IMG/VR virus record: IMGVR_UViG_3300027816_000051 | Location: 1 to 64,000 of that record | Strand: one strand, 5' to 3' | Source of the DNA: a virus | DNA length: 64,000 nt | Part shown: piece after piece, positions 12,084-20,196 of the stretch | Position numbering within the stretch: the first letter of the stretch is position 1 | Layout of the letters: each line of letters begins with the position of its first letter | Position numbers and translations under genes: made by a program | Notes under the pieces: generated by a model | Seen by the model: only the letters and a program-made list of their open reading frames with translations | Told to the model about the DNA's origin: nothing | The model's database searches: none

Positions 12084-14365
12084 GAAATGTACTATTTTTT
12101 ATATTGTTTTTGTTGTTACCTGTCTTAGCTTTTTCACAAGCAACAACAATGTCATTGGGTACAAGTAGTACGGGTGTGGTATCATCTACTTACAATACAT
12201 GGACCAAGGTTGACCCTAATTTAACAATTACAGCAAATGGGACAATAAATGGATTTAGAGTTCAAATATCTCAAACGTACACAAGTGGCGACCAATTGAG
12301 GTCAACATCAACTTTACCAACAGGTGTGAGTGCTTCTTTTAATACTACCACAGGTATATTAGTATTTTCGGGCACAGCAAGTGCAAGTGATTGGCAAACA
12401 GTATTGAGAGGTGTTGAATTTAAATCAACAACATCAACTTGTTACCCACTACAAAGGAGAGTCACATTTGTTGCTGGTTTAGTTTTTTACAACCCATTAA
12501 CTGAACATTTTTATGAATATGTTTCATCATCAGGTTCATGGACAACCGCAAAAACTAATTCTGAGTTAAGGTCTTATTTTGGTAGAGCCGGTTATTTAGC
12601 GACCATGTCTTCTGAAGCTGAAAATAATTTTATTTGGAAATTAATGTCATCAGATGGTTGGTTTGGGGCGTCGGATGAGATGAGTCAGGTTAATACCGCT
12701 AAGGGTTCTACCGTTTATACTTCACAAGCGGCGGTAGAACAAAAATGGCATTGGGTGTCAGGTCCTGAGAAGGGGACACAGTTTTCTAACGGTAGTACCG
12801 CGGTAACGGGTCAATACTCAAAATGGGCTGGTGGTGAACCAAATAATGCGGGTGGTGAACATTATGCACAATTTTATTCCGCGAACAGTGGACAATGGAA
12901 TGATTTACCTAACACTAACTTACCCGGTTATATTTGTGAATATGGAGACATGCCAAACGACCAAACATCAAGTATCACAATATTAACAAGGAATGTTGAA
13001 ATCAGTAACGCTTCAAGTGGTTACATAAGTGGTGGTAACATAAATGTTTGTTCGGGTAGTAACAGCACAACTTTAACGTTAAATGGGTATACAGGTAGTA
13101 TTGTTAGATGGGAATCTTCTTTTGATAACTTTTTTACCGCAGCAACCACAATATCGAGTACATCTTCAAGTATAACAGTAACCAACTTAACTAAAACCAC
13201 ATACTACAGAGCGGTAATAAATTCAACAAGTCCTGTGAGTTGTACAGGTTTAGTAACATCAAGTGTTTATCTGTCTGTAAAACCAACAAAATCAGGTTCA
13301 GTATTTGCGGTAAATAATAGTATATGTGCGGGAGGGCAATCCGAATTAACATTATCTGGTCAACAAGGTAATGTAAATAAATGGCAACGCTCAACTAATG
13401 GAACAACATGGACCGATATATCAAATACAACCACAAGTCTTACCGAAACAATTAGTAGCGCCGGAACTTATTATTATAGGGTAGAAGTTCAAACTCCAAA
13501 TTGTGGTAGTGCGGTCTTTTCTGATTCTAAAATAATCACAGTTACATCGGGAACACCTCCTGTTGGTGGTTCTATATCTTCATCAACACATACTTCTACA
13601 ACAAACTCAGGAACACTTACACTAAGTAGTTACACGGGTACAATTGTTAAATGGCAACGTTCAACAAATGATGGTGTAACATGGACTGACATTGTAAACA
13701 CATCGACAACTTATTCATACACAAATATAACCGTCAAAACATTGTTCAGAGCTCAATTACAAAGTGGTACTTGTGGTTTCGCTTATAGTTCATCAGGTTC
13801 TGTAACGATTATAACTGAAACAATAATCGGTACAATTACGATACCTACAGGTTTATCGGTAAGACCACAAGTAAAATTATATTTGGTTGAAAATGGTGTT
13901 GAGACACTGTTACAAACTGTCACGGTTGGTACAACAGGTACTTACACTTTAAACCCAACAAAATATAACTCAACTTATAAAATAGTTCCTTCGTTTTCAT
14001 CATCATTAACGTCCGCAGATTTTGATAATGTTTTTAATGAGTCACAAAACGAAAATACACCGAGTTTATTACAACCCGGTGTAGTATTGAATAATGGCCC
14101 GAAAATGAAAGCTGGCGATATTAATAAAGATGGTAAGGTAACAATATCGGATGCGTACTTATTAGGTGCTAATTTAACAAGTATGATAACATTTGATGAG
14201 GTTTATTGGTACACCGCGAATGATTTTAATTCGTTAACAATATCAAACTTCAATACAGTCACTCCATCAAATAATTTCTCAATAAATTTTACAAATACAT
14301 CAGTTACTTTTAACATCAAGTATATTGTAAAAGGAGATGCTAACTTATCTTCTTCGTCTTATTGA
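12080..14365 (+). CDS. Exported C-type lectin/Ig-like adhesin, C-terminally truncated
   Basis: 761 aa. Signal peptide ending AFSQ. A beta domain (20-135). A C-type lectin domain (about 140-290) with GYLATMSSEAENN, WHWVSG, WAGGEPNN, WNDLP and GYICEYG. Three Ig-like modules (about 310-580), two containing KWQRSTN. A carboxypeptidase-regulatory-like module (585-650). A dockerin-type loop GDINKDGKVTISDAY near 676. The protein stops after YIVKGDAN, exactly where the related protein 6674-8590 (YFIQGDVD) continues into its cohesin-like and T9SS domains. So the sorting domain is absent, by truncation or by design. EPN in the lectin suggests mannose-type Ca-dependent binding. Confidence 0.85.
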   Translation: MRNVLFFILFLLLPVLAFSQATTMSLGTSSTGVVSSTYNTWTKVDPNLTITANGTINGFRVQISQTYTSGDQLRSTSTLPTGVSASFNTTTGILVFSGTASASDWQTVLRGVEFKSTTSTCYPLQRRVTFVAGLVFYNPLTEHFYEYVSSSGSWTTAKTNSELRSYFGRAGYLATMSSEAENNFIWKLMSSDGWFGASDEMSQVNTAKGSTVYTSQAAVEQKWHWVSGPEKGTQFSNGSTAVTGQYSKWAGGEPNNAGGEHYAQFYSANSGQWNDLPNTNLPGYICEYGDMPNDQTSSITILTRNVEISNASSGYISGGNINVCSGSNSTTLTLNGYTGSIVRWESSFDNFFTAATTISSTSSSITVTNLTKTTYYRAVINSTSPVSCTGLVTSSVYLSVKPTKSGSVFAVNNSICAGGQSELTLSGQQGNVNKWQRSTNGTTWTDISNTTTSLTETISSAGTYYYRVEVQTPNCGSAVFSDSKIITVTSGTPPVGGSISSSTHTSTTNSGTLTLSSYTGTIVKWQRSTNDGVTWTDIVNTSTTYSYTNITVKTLFRAQLQSGTCGFAYSSSGSVTIITETIIGTITIPTGLSVRPQVKLYLVENGVETLLQTVTVGTTGTYTLNPTKYNSTYKIVPSFSSSLTSADFDNVFNESQNENTPSLLQPGVVLNNGPKMKAGDINKDGKVTISDAYLLGANLTSMITFDEVYWYTANDFNSLTISNFNTVTPSNNFSINFTNTSVTFNIKYIVKGDANLSSSSY

Positions 14366-14703
14366 ATTTGAATTATTTTATTGTAAGTGTCGGTAATCTC
14401 ACCACATGTTTCATAATCTTCATTGGTTTCAAAGAAAGGTAAGATATCTCTAACTAATACTATTGATTCTTGTCTCTTAAATTTTAATTCGGTCTCCCAC
14501 TGTAAACCATTTATCTTAGCGCCCAAGACTAAAGTTACATTGTTTTTATCTTTTCTTTTGAGACTTTTAAATAGATTCGCTAAGGTGCGATAAATAAGTT
14601 CTTTATTGACGTTGTAAAAATCACCAAAACTTTTATAGTCTTGTTTTAGTATTAACTTCTTGATTACGGTGTCATTTGGTTTTTTAGGTAGTTTTGTTGA
14701 CAT
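14359..14703 (-). CDS. Unknown small protein
   Basis: 114 aa, starting MSTKLPKKPN. Basic helical N-terminal half (a run YRTLANLFKSLKRK around residue 40) and a mixed second half. No family recognised. It converges on, and overlaps by 7 nt, the lectin gene. It lies downstream of the RNA-repair operon with an 83-nt gap, in which the minus strand carries CATATTTG, a 7/8 match to the host -7 box. Confidence 0.6.
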   Translation of the reverse strand: MSTKLPKKPNDTVIKKLILKQDYKSFGDFYNVNKELIYRTLANLFKSLKRKDKNNVTLVLGAKINGLQWETELKFKRQESIVLVRDILPFFETNEDYETCGEITDTYNKIIQIQ

Positions 14704-14786
14704 TGTCGATTTAATTATTGGTTCATCACAAATATGAACAATAAAGTCGACATAAACAAACTTTACCCCAAATTGTTTAAAGTATT

Positions 14787-15227
14787 TTATACAGTATGTT
14801 CAATCTGAACCCGTACACAATTTTGTGGTAATCTATGGATGTGTCTGTAATTGTTGATGTAACCCATCATATTGGCACTACCAATCGCGTTAGCTGAATG
14901 TATAACAACATCAACAACTGGTTTACCATCCAACCATTGTTCCACTAACCACTTGGTACAATCCATACCTGTTTTTTCTTTGATGTTGTTGTAGTCTAAT
15001 TCGTAATTATGATAAACATTACGATGCCATTCAGCCATTGCGGTATCACCTAAATCATGGTCAAGAGAAATTAAACTAATATTCTCCAATCCAATTTCTG
15101 ATACTTTCTCAACAAACTCCTCATATGTTCGAACAATGACCCATTCGTCCTTTAGTACTGGTGTTCTAACGTCATCTAAATAAATTCTTTTTTTCATTGT
15201 ATGATTTTTCTTACTAATTCTCTTCAT
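14787..15227 (-). CDS. Cyclic-phosphate processing receiver-domain protein (cREC)
   Basis: 146 aa (an internal start MKKRIYLDD at 15197 is also possible). Receiver-like fold: RIYLDDVRTP at the N-terminus, SLISLDHDLGD in the middle, then DCTKWLVEQW and VVIHSANAIGSANMMGYINN. These are the signatures of the cyclic-phosphate-processing receiver domain described from RNA-repair gene neighbourhoods. It is predicted to act on 2',3'-cyclic phosphate RNA ends. It follows the RNA ligase with a 14-nt overlap and the kinase upstream. It could supply the end-healing step missing from the kinase-only PNK here (inference). Confidence 0.8.
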   Translation of the reverse strand: MKRISKKNHTMKKRIYLDDVRTPVLKDEWVIVRTYEEFVEKVSEIGLENISLISLDHDLGDTAMAEWHRNVYHNYELDYNNIKEKTGMDCTKWLVEQWLDGKPVVDVVIHSANAIGSANMMGYINNYRHIHRLPQNCVRVQIEHTV

Positions 15228-16299
15228 CTTTTTTAAATGGTTTTGAATATGGTGGATATAATATTTTCCATATTATATTTTTATATGATTTACCATCCAA
15301 CATATTAAACAGTATTGAAGGGTGGGAATATCTTTTAGCTAATTCAGCAAACTCCGCTCGGGTAAATTCTTTTTGGTATGATTCAAAATAAACGTTACGA
15401 ATTTTGTTGAATATCCATTTATATTCCTTTTCGATATTTTCAAATCGAATCACAAAGTCCTTTACCGTTTCTTTCACCCAACTATTAAATTCATCTGGTA
15501 CCTTCTCAAGTAACTCATCAAATGGTTTATCTTCTTTAAGATATTCCCAAATATCTCTACTTGACACATTAGTTAGTATTCTATGTAAACGAACATACTC
15601 TTCGAATTTTATTTTCATTCTAAAGTTCGATGGGTAGAAACGAATAACAAACCCTTCACTATTTGGGGTGTTTAGTTTTTTATAGTTGTCAAATGTTTCC
15701 TTGTTGAAGGTTACCATAGTGCTATCGACAATATCTTTCTCTTCAATATCCGATGAATGAAAAATTGCTCGAGCGGTGTGCCAGTTTAATTCTCCTATGG
15801 GTGTTGTTACAGATAAAAAGGTAATCTTATCACAACCATAGTTCACTACTATCCTATTTTCGGGATAAATAATTTCACATAAATAGGTAACTTCCTTCAT
15901 GAATTTACTTAAATCATATTTTGATTTAAGAATTTCTAAACCACGAATGGATTGTTCCGAGGTAAAAGAACCTCTTGTTGACATAATCCATTCACCATCA
16001 TAAAAGAAAAGGATTCCAAGAGAACCATCCATTTTATCTTGGATGTGAGTATACTCACTATCCCAAGGAATTAAATTTTTATCAATAACCTCTTCGTAGT
16101 TGAAAAATTTACCAAATGGTTTTGATATTACTTCTCCTGAATGGGTTGTAATAAGACCACGACATTGCATAGTAATATCATCCCACAAAGATTCATATTG
16201 TACTCTTGGTGTGTAATTCCATATGTACAAATCTTTGGTTGGGTGAGTTTGTTTCATTAACAAACCATCCTTATGATATCTCTCTAAAACTTCAATCAC
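15214..16299 (-). CDS. RNA ligase (Rnl-type)
   Basis: 361 aa, close to T4 Rnl1 (374 aa). Nucleotidyltransferase motifs: catalytic KMDGS (Lys 89), RGLI (Arg 47), YLCEIIYPENR (motif III), SEGFVIRF (motif IV) and MKIKFEEY (motif V). The enzyme adenylates and joins RNA 5'-phosphate and 3'-OH ends, in T4 repairing tRNAs cut by host anticodon nucleases. It overlaps the kinase gene by 4 nt and the cREC gene by 14 nt, so this is a compact RNA-repair operon. The C-terminal 120 residues are helical, probably for substrate binding. Confidence 0.9.
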   Translation of the reverse strand: MIEVLERYHKDGLLMKQTHPTKDLYIWNYTPRVQYESLWDDITMQCRGLITTHSGEVISKPFGKFFNYEEVIDKNLIPWDSEYTHIQDKMDGSLGILFFYDGEWIMSTRGSFTSEQSIRGLEILKSKYDLSKFMKEVTYLCEIIYPENRIVVNYGCDKITFLSVTTPIGELNWHTARAIFHSSDIEEKDIVDSTMVTFNKETFDNYKKLNTPNSEGFVIRFYPSNFRMKIKFEEYVRLHRILTNVSSRDIWEYLKEDKPFDELLEKVPDEFNSWVKETVKDFVIRFENIEKEYKWIFNKIRNVYFESYQKEFTRAEFAELAKRYSHPSILFNMLDGKSYKNIIWKILYPPYSKPFKKDEEN

Positions 16300-16709
16300 A
16301 ACTTAATTTCAAAACGATTTTTCATAATCTCTAATTTGTCTTCAGGAACTCCATGTATGTTCTCACCACCGTGTCTGTTTTCAACCACAATAGTGTGAAC
16401 TCTGTAACCATATCTTTTAGCCATTTCAAAATATGGCTCCATTTCCCATTCTTGTGTAAAAGTGTTTGAAACAACAACCCTAACAACACTATTCATCATT
16501 AAATTGGCACATCTTTGTTGACAATCATTATGTGCTTCCCTTAATTTTGTTGGGTCGAAATTATAATTACCCTCTTTATCTGTAAAGTAATCGTCCGCAG
16601 ACAATGGTTTCAACGGGTTATTTGGAGTGTATAAAATTATCTCCCCTAAAGTAGATTTACCCGAACCAGGTAACCCTCTCACTAAAATCAAATCTTTTGT
16701 ATATTCCAT
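16296..16709 (-). CDS. Polynucleotide 5'-kinase-like P-loop protein
   Basis: 137 aa. Walker A GLPGSGKST (residues 12-20), LSADDYF (kinase lid/acceptor Asp), and a short helical C-terminal half. It matches the kinase half of T4 Pnkp-type enzymes but lacks the 3'-phosphatase domain (T4 Pnkp is 301 aa). The downstream ligase and cREC protein define its role as RNA 5'-end healing. It is driven by a good host-type promoter at 16728-16758. Confidence 0.85.
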   Translation of the reverse strand: MEYTKDLILVRGLPGSGKSTLGEIILYTPNNPLKPLSADDYFTDKEGNYNFDPTKLREAHNDCQQRCANLMMNSVVRVVVSNTFTQEWEMEPYFEMAKRYGYRVHTIVVENRHGGENIHGVPEDKLEIMKNRFEIKL

Positions 16710-16727
16710 GATAAATTAGATTTATCA

Positions 16728-16758
16728 CAAATATACGTATTAATTTTTAGAATACCAA
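16728..16758 (-). promoter_or_regulatory. Bacteroidetes-type promoter of RNA-repair operon
   Basis: The minus strand has -33 TTGG (16755-16758), a 19-nt spacer, and -7 TATATTTG (16728-16735), a perfect TAnnTTTG. It is 18 nt upstream of the kinase start codon. Confidence 0.75.
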
Positions 16759-16759
16759 A

Positions 16760-16842
16760 AAAAATAAAAACCCCCAACGGTGAGTCGGGGGTTTGCGGTC
16801 ATTTTGTGGATTCAACACCACGGACTATAAAACGAGAGGAAA
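16760..16842 (-). ncRNA. Candidate short RNA ending in a strong terminator
   Basis: A -7 box TATCTTTG (16847-16854) and a terminator (16768-16794) bracket about 80 nt on the minus strand with no convincing ORF. A small hairpin GTGG/CCAC lies inside. It sits between the ClpC-like gene and the RNA-repair promoter. It could instead be only the terminated 3' end of the ClpC-like mRNA. Confidence 0.4.
16768..16794 (-). terminator. Rho-independent terminator
   Basis: AAACCCCC (16768-16775) pairs with GGGGGTTT (16787-16794), followed on the minus strand by TTTTTATTTTTTT. Confidence 0.85.
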
Positions 16843-16901
16843 TCGGCAAAGATATCCTGTGTGAATATAAATATATATGTTTTTTTAAAAAGTCTGAATA
16901 T

Positions 16902-18920
16902 TTACCCCTTTTTTTTAAAAATTTTTATTTCTCCGTCTTTAATTTTCAAATTAATTGTTTCGTTTTCTTTGATTTCACCTCTTAAAATTGAATCACTTAA
17001 ATAATCTTCACACATATTTTGGATAATTCTTTTAATAGGTCTCGCACCAAAATCTTCTTGTGTATTCAATTCAGATATCCTTTCTACAATTGTTTTATCA
17101 AAAGAAACTTTAAAATTCTTTTCTTTAAGTCGGATTACTAATTTATTCAATTCAATCTCAATAATCTTTTTAATCACATCTTTATCTAAAGAATTAAAAC
17201 TGATTATATCATCTACTCGATTTAAAAACTCAGGATTAAAATGTTGTTTGAGTGATTTTTGAACAATTGACTTTTTGACTTCATAGTTTTGAGACGTTGA
17301 TGACGACGAACTAAACCCAACACCCTTACCGAATTCGGATACTTTTTTAGCACCGATGTTAGATGTCATAATCACAATAGTGTTGGTAAAATTCACTTTT
17401 CTTCCAAAAGAATCTGTCAAGTGCCCCTCATCCAATATTTGAAGTAGAATGTTGAACACATCTTTATGTGCTTTTTCAACCTCATCAAATAGAACTACTG
17501 AGAATGGATTATTTTTGATTTTTTCAGTGAGTTGTCCACCTTCATCATAACCAACATATCCTGGAGGTGACCCGATTAATTTAGCAACATTGTGTTTTTC
17601 CATGTACTCACTCATGTCAACACGAATTACTTTTTCAGCATCCCCAAAAAGTAGTTCGGCGATACTTTTAGCGAGATACGTTTTACCAACACCTGTTGAA
17701 CCTAAGAAAATAAAAGAACCGATTGGTTTATTGGTATCTTTGATACCAACTCTATTTCTTCTAATGGCTTTAGAGATGATTGATATTGCCTCGTCCTGTC
17801 CAATCACTTTAGATTTTAATTTTTCTTCTAAATTTAATAGATTTGTTGTTTCTCTGTCATCAATTTTAGAAAGAGGTACTCCAGTTATTTGTGATATTAT
17901 CTCGTAAACATCAGCAATTGTTACTGGTGTTTTATTGTCTTTTTGTTTATCTAACCATTTCTTTTTCTCTTCATCTAACTTACTTAATAACTTTCTTTCT
18001 TCATCACGTAACTTAGCTGCCTGTTCGTAGTTTTGACTTTTAACGACTTGTATTTTTTTATCCTTCAAATCATCAGATTCCTTTTTAAGTTTTTCAATAA
18101 TTTCGGGAATCTTTGTGTTGATTTTTTTATCAGAACCTAATTCGTCCATTACGTCAATCGCCTTATCGGGGAACTGACGGTCCGTGATAAATCTAGATGA
18201 GAGACTAACAATAGTTTCAAAAACTTCCGGTTCGTAAAAAACTTTATGGAAGTTTTGATAAGAATCTCTTAGGTTATTTAGAATTTGTACGGTTTCTTCT
18301 TTAGTTGGTTCTTTAAGGATTATCTTTTGGAATCTACGAACCAACGCACCATCTTTTTCGATATGTTTTTTAAATTCGTCAAATGTTGTTGCACCAATAC
18401 ATTGAATTTCACCCCTTGCTAAAGCGGGTTTCATAATATTAGCAGCATCCATTGAACCACTAGCATTACCCGCTCCAACCATAGTGTGAATCTCATCTAT
18501 GAATACAATTACGTTTGGTTCGTTCTGTAATTCATTTAGAATAGCTTTAATCCTTTCTTCAAACTGTCCTCTATATTTCGTGCCAGCAACTAAGGATGTT
18601 AAATCTAACGAGACTATTCTCTTATCTAAAAGATTTGATGGACAATCTCCCTTGACAATCATTTGTGCTAATTTTTCAACCAACGCTGATTTACCAACAC
18701 CCGCATCACCAACTATTACTACGTTGTTTTTCTTTTTTCGAGATAATATCTGTGCAATTCTCTTGACCTCACTATCTCGACCTATAACGGGGTCTACTTT
18801 ACCCTCTTCAACCATTTTATTCAAATCTCTTGAAAAGTTATCAAGGATAGGGGTGGTTGAACCCTTCCTTGTTTTCTTTGGGTTGGTTGTGTTTCCTTCT
18901 TCGAAAAAATCTACTGACAT
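16902..18920 (-). CDS. ClpC-like two-domain AAA+ unfoldase lacking the N-domain
   Basis: 672 aa against about 810-850 for ClpC/ClpA. The first AAA+ domain has Walker A GDAGVGKSALVEKL and Walker B VIFIDEIHT. A UVR-type middle segment is near residues 305-330 (QNYEQAAKLRDEERKLL). The second AAA+ domain has GSTGVGKTYLAK and VVLFDEVEKAH. The hydrophobic-Gly-Phe loop (GVGF) used to dock onto ClpP is kept. The N-terminal adaptor/substrate domain is absent: the protein starts almost directly with TTPILDNFSRDLNK. It probably unfolds proteins for host ClpP with changed substrate choice (inference). Confidence 0.9.
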   Translation of the reverse strand: MSVDFFEEGNTTNPKKTRKGSTTPILDNFSRDLNKMVEEGKVDPVIGRDSEVKRIAQILSRKKKNNVVIVGDAGVGKSALVEKLAQMIVKGDCPSNLLDKRIVSLDLTSLVAGTKYRGQFEERIKAILNELQNEPNVIVFIDEIHTMVGAGNASGSMDAANIMKPALARGEIQCIGATTFDEFKKHIEKDGALVRRFQKIILKEPTKEETVQILNNLRDSYQNFHKVFYEPEVFETIVSLSSRFITDRQFPDKAIDVMDELGSDKKINTKIPEIIEKLKKESDDLKDKKIQVVKSQNYEQAAKLRDEERKLLSKLDEEKKKWLDKQKDNKTPVTIADVYEIISQITGVPLSKIDDRETTNLLNLEEKLKSKVIGQDEAISIISKAIRRNRVGIKDTNKPIGSFIFLGSTGVGKTYLAKSIAELLFGDAEKVIRVDMSEYMEKHNVAKLIGSPPGYVGYDEGGQLTEKIKNNPFSVVLFDEVEKAHKDVFNILLQILDEGHLTDSFGRKVNFTNTIVIMTSNIGAKKVSEFGKGVGFSSSSSTSQNYEVKKSIVQKSLKQHFNPEFLNRVDDIISFNSLDKDVIKKIIEIELNKLVIRLKEKNFKVSFDKTIVERISELNTQEDFGARPIKRIIQNMCEDYLSDSILRGEIKENETINLKIKDGEIKIFKKKG

Positions 18921-18936
18921 ACGAAATAATTTTCTT

Positions 18937-18968
18937 TAAGTATACAAAAAGAATCCCGTAAAAACAAA
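18937..18968 (-). promoter_or_regulatory. Probable host-type promoter of ClpC-like gene
   Basis: The minus strand has TTTG (18965-18968), a 20-nt spacer and TATACTTA (18937-18944; 6/8 of TAnnTTTG-like). It is 17 nt from the start codon. Confidence 0.45.
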
Positions 18969-19030
18969 TGTTGACTCCGAGAAGTTGTTTTTAGGAATAT
19001 CAGTTTCTACAAACATAAATAAAAAATGAC

Positions 19031-19050
19031 ACCCCTACAAGGGGTTTTTT
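19031..19050 (+). terminator. Terminator-like hairpin without an upstream gene
   Basis: ACCCCT/AGGGGT with a 3-nt loop followed by TTTTTT on the plus strand. The only sequence upstream on this strand is the ClpC promoter region, so it may end a short antisense or unannotated RNA. Confidence 0.55.
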
Positions 19051-19056
19051 ATTTGA

Positions 19057-19064
19057 TATTTATT
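19057..19064 (+). promoter_or_regulatory. Late-type box variant TATTTATT
   Basis: 27 nt before the KTSC gene start at 19092. Confidence 0.4.
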
Positions 19065-19091
19065 ATGTATACTAATATCTAAAAAAAAATT

Positions 19092-19337
19092 ATGTCAATT
19101 ATTTTAGAAAAAACAGAAGGTAACATTACAGAGGTTGTGGTTTCATCATCAAATCTGAATCGAGCGATTTATAATTCCTCTGAAAACCATTTATCGATTG
19201 AATTTAATAATGGCTCTATTTATGAGTATGAAAATGTGCCGCTAGAGATTTTTGAAAATTTTAAAAAATCGGAATCTCAAGGTAAATTTTTTAATTCGAA
19301 TATATCGAGAACGTACAAATATAAAAAAATCAAATGA
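19092..19337 (+). CDS. KTSC-domain protein
   Basis: 81 aa. Pattern SSSNLNRAIYNSSENHLSI, then FNNGSIYEYENVP, then SQGKFFNSNISRTYKYKKI matches the KTSC domain, a small beta fold found alone or fused to lysyl-tRNA synthetase-like and DNA-processing proteins. The biochemical role is unknown. It overlaps the next gene by 4 nt, so it is the first gene of the packaging-side operon. Confidence 0.85.
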   Translation: MSIILEKTEGNITEVVVSSSNLNRAIYNSSENHLSIEFNNGSIYEYENVPLEIFENFKKSESQGKFFNSNISRTYKYKKIK

Positions 19338-20122
19338 GTGTAATTGATGAAATAATTGAAGATATGGAAAAGGACCAAGAGATTGTAAAGTCTTTTGTTC
19401 CAAAAGAGACATTACCAAAAAATATCTTTGATATTAATAATGGTAAATCTATTTTAAATTCTGAAGTCAGAAAAAAAATGTTAGAAATAACAGAAGAATT
19501 TATTGACTTTGTTGGAGTTAATTTTTTCATTTACGATATTATTTTTATTGGTTCATTAGCAAACTATAATTGGTCTGAATATTCAGACGTTGATATTCAC
19601 ATATTAATCGATTATGACGAATTTGATGAGTCCGAAAACAAAGACTTGGTCGTTTATCATCAAATTGTGCAAGAGTTTTTTGATGTCAAAAGAAGATTGT
19701 GGAATGAAACCACAGACATTAAAATAAAAGGATACGAGGTCGAAATGTACGTTCAAGACGTAGATGACAAATATGTTGCTACGGGTGTTTATTCAATTTT
19801 AAATAACGAATGGATTGTTGAACCTAAAAAAATTGAGTCGGCTTTCGATATAGATGAGAAGAAAATTTTAGAAAAGTCTGAAGAATATGCGAAAGAGGTA
19901 GAACGTTTAGAAGACTTAAACAACAAAGGTCAAGACGTTTCAAAAGAAATAAAAACCCTAAAAGATAAACTTAAAAAATTCAGACAGTCGGGATTAGAAA
20001 AAGGAGGTGAGTATTCTTATGAAAATTTAACCTTCAAATTATTAAGAAGAAATGGGTTTATCGAAAAACTTTTTAATATCAAAAGTTCAATACGAAATAA
20101 AAAATTGTCCTTACCGCAATAG
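19334..20122 (+). CDS. Pol-beta-type nucleotidyltransferase-fold protein
   Basis: 262 aa. The core motif FIGSLANYNWSEYSDVDIHI (GS followed by DxD) is the signature of the nucleotidyltransferase superfamily, which transfers NMPs to RNA, protein or small molecules. A third acidic residue is likely in VEMYVQDVDD. The C-terminal third is a charged helix with basic tail. It is co-transcribed with KTSC and sits upstream of head genes. The substrate cannot be named. Confidence 0.75.
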   Translation: MSVIDEIIEDMEKDQEIVKSFVPKETLPKNIFDINNGKSILNSEVRKKMLEITEEFIDFVGVNFFIYDIIFIGSLANYNWSEYSDVDIHILIDYDEFDESENKDLVVYHQIVQEFFDVKRRLWNETTDIKIKGYEVEMYVQDVDDKYVATGVYSILNNEWIVEPKKIESAFDIDEKKILEKSEEYAKEVERLEDLNNKGQDVSKEIKTLKDKLKKFRQSGLEKGGEYSYENLTFKLLRRNGFIEKLFNIKSSIRNKKLSLPQ

Positions 20123-20151
20123 AAACAATAAATTTTTTATCTATATGCATG

Positions 20152-20159
20152 TATTTATA
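20152..20159 (+). promoter_or_regulatory. Late-type box TATTTATA
   Basis: 37 nt before the start codon at 20197. Confidence 0.6.
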
Positions 20160-20196
20160 GGATACAAGAATAATATAATTATCAACATTTAAAGAA

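Noticed and set aside
12490-12950. C-type lectin as target of a diversity-generating retroelement
   Set aside because: No reverse transcriptase, template repeat or accessory gene is seen nearby, and the lectin region is not at the C-terminus.
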